NCBI GenBank assembly: GCA_013398015.1
Contig: VZRR01004734.1
Span: forward strand, 372,001-436,000
Length of the DNA stretch: 64,000 nt
Direction: 5' to 3'
Source of the DNA: Oreocharis arfaki
Lineage: Eukaryota > Chordata > Aves > Passeriformes > Paramythiidae
This document shows, one piece after another, positions 62,501-64,000 of this stretch; within the stretch, counting starts at the first letter, position 1; each line of letters begins with the position of its first letter. A program made the position numbers and the translations under genes. The notes under the pieces were generated by a model, which saw nothing but the letters and a program-made list of their open reading frames with translations, was not told where the DNA came from and ran no database searches.

Positions 62501-64000
62501 TTCAGTTCTAGTACAGGCTTTATGTAAAGACTTTGATTATTCTAGAGATATAAACACTGTGTTCAGATTTGTTAGTAAAGAATTAATTATTTAAAACATA
62601 CAATAATATATTCTGTAGTAGTGTCAGCTACATATTCGATGGGGGCATTAAATTTCTAGATAAAATTCATTGAGTAAAGACCACAATTTTGCCATCTACC
62701 TTGCAGGATTACAGTATAGTAGTGCAGTTGGCTTGCAGTTGAGCAAGCTACTTTGAAACTAGGGCAAGAACTACTACAGCTTCTCCTAGTGTCATATAAT
62801 TTGTAATTATTATGTTCCAATATATTCCTTAAAGGCCTGAGATCAAAAGATTGACAAAACACGTTATGTGAGGAAGAAGTACTTTCTCCACAGAGCGTTC
62901 TCCCAAGAGCTTTAGCTGAGGGTAAGTGGATGAGTTGTTGATACAGTGTTATTTGGATTTGTATAAGCTTTTAACACTCTAGTTACAGAATGGCAGCATG
63001 GTTAACAAGGGGTGGTTCTCTCACAGGGGAACAACTCCTTGAGTTCAATAGAAAATGAATGACAGGTGTGTCTTTGTGAAGTATCCTGTTCTGGCTGCTC
63101 ATCAAGGGAGCATGCTGGACTAGATGGACTTTTAGTGTAAACCACAGAACCAGTTCTTATTTGACAAGGAAATTGAAAGAGGAAAAGACAGCATTTATCA
63201 GCATAATATATAAGAACAAAAGCAAAAGAATATGAAAACCTCTCACCAGCTTACTGGTTAAATTAGTAGGTTCAGTAAGTAACAAAAATCATTATAAAAT
63301 TGAAATAGCCATGTTACAGAAACATTAGGCTGACCTTATCTCTGAAATAATAGTTTTGTATTCTCTAGAAGAACTTGCAAACTGAACTCAGTGATTCTAC
63401 AGAAGGGACTCAATGCCCAGGAGCAGTGATCCTGCAGTTTTGGTCTCCATTGCCAGCTGTAGTCATGCTGACCTTACTGAGTGGAGCTCACTGGAGGTCA
63501 CCAGTGGCTTCTCATAGAAGGAAACCAGATTGCACTTCAGGTTACACCTGGATACAATAATGCAACTGATCACCATTGGCTGCTAGTACATTAGGTTTGA
63601 ACACTGCCAAACAGCAGTTATTCGTATTAATTGTAAATTTAGTCTTGCACTGAAGCTTTGATAGTCTGTCACAAGAAATGGATATTTATTAATGGCATTT
63701 AAGTTCTATTTTTTCATTTTTGTTTGATCTTTCCATTAGTTTCTTTCCTCTAATCCTCCTAATAACTTATTTTTTTGGATTATTTTCTCCTATGGCGTAC
63801 CTGTATCCCCTCTATCAGCCCATTTTACCTACATTAGATCTTCTGCCTATTTTTCCTCTCATGTAGAGGCAGCCTCACCTTTGAATACGTGTGTATTCCA
63901 TCTCTGCAGCCCCCTCATGCCTCTTTTGTCCTCACTTGCCTGCTCCTTTAAGCAACAGGACACATGCCAGAGACTGCTGTTCTTTCATGTCTCAGCCATA
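59521..64000. other. Probable 5' intergenic region of MRTFB
   Basis: AT-rich sequence in which no gene is recognised. The longest open frame (61952-62407, minus) resembles nothing I know. An old CR1 tail lies at 63.1 kb, and the right edge is pyrimidine-rich. Confidence 0.6.
63080..63165 (+). mobile_element. Ancient CR1-type LINE 3' tail
   Basis: The text gctggactagatggactttt followed 25-30 bases later by cagttcttat resembles the 3' end of old amniote CR1/L3-type elements in sense orientation. It is short and diverged, so the family is tentative. Confidence 0.55.

Noticed and set aside
1..64000. miR-193b/miR-365 cluster, which I recall lying near MRTFB in mammals
   Set aside because: Neither mature sequence was seen by eye; in mammals the cluster lies downstream of MRTFB, which would be off the left edge here.
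1..64000. A new multi-gene system, CRISPR array, viral insertion or tRNA/rRNA gene
   Set aside because: No regularly spaced repeats, viral-like coding blocks or structured RNA genes were recognised; the window is explained by one animal gene, its introns and old LINE fragments.

Overview
This is vertebrate nuclear DNA, almost certainly from a bird. Coding exons are small, have GT-AG-type splice sites and are separated by kilobase-scale introns. Interspersed repeats are sparse and all recognisable ones are CR1 LINE fragments, several carrying the avian-type 3' end. No bacterial, phage, CRISPR or operon-like structure is present. The species cannot be named from the sequence.

One gene dominates the window: MRTFB (MKL2, myocardin-related transcription factor B) on the minus strand, read from right to left. 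Eleven coding exons can be placed to the base, and they join with conserved phase into an open 807-codon partial protein. In order they encode an acidic N-terminus, three RPEL actin-binding motifs, a serine/proline-rich segment, a basic box with a Gln-rich stretch, a SAP domain, a coiled coil and the start of a Gln/Thr-rich region. The C-terminal transactivation domain lies beyond the left edge of the window. A twelfth coding exon at 31.8 kb is an alternative first exon encoding the MIDSSKKQQQ N-terminus. It joins in phase to the same RPEL exon and has its own CpG island.

Layout: 1-1861 is intron. 1862-18307 holds ten exons (K to B in this numbering). 18308-41822 is a 23.5 kb intron containing the alternative first exon (31772-31892) and its CpG island. 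41823-41996 is the first coding exon of the long form, inside a GC-rich island. 41997-57738 is intron or 5' flank with two old CR1 fragments (one of them at 43.9 kb, the other at 37.7 kb in the preceding intron). 57739-59520 is a CpG-rich region with an assembly gap (58491-58924) and a CR1 element split around it; this is the best candidate for the distal MRTFB promoter. 59521-64000 shows no gene.

The exons build a G-actin-sensing SRF coactivator. RPEL motifs bind monomeric actin, the basic and Gln-rich boxes contact SRF and import factors, and SAP and coiled coil serve DNA-context recognition and dimerisation. The three GC-rich islands suggest at least two, perhaps three, promoters that choose between N-termini. 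Noteworthy points are a GC-AG intron ending in a NAGNAG tandem acceptor, an in-frame upstream ATG before the long-form start, a microsatellite next to a splice acceptor, and the split CR1 at the gap. I found no novel multi-gene system.
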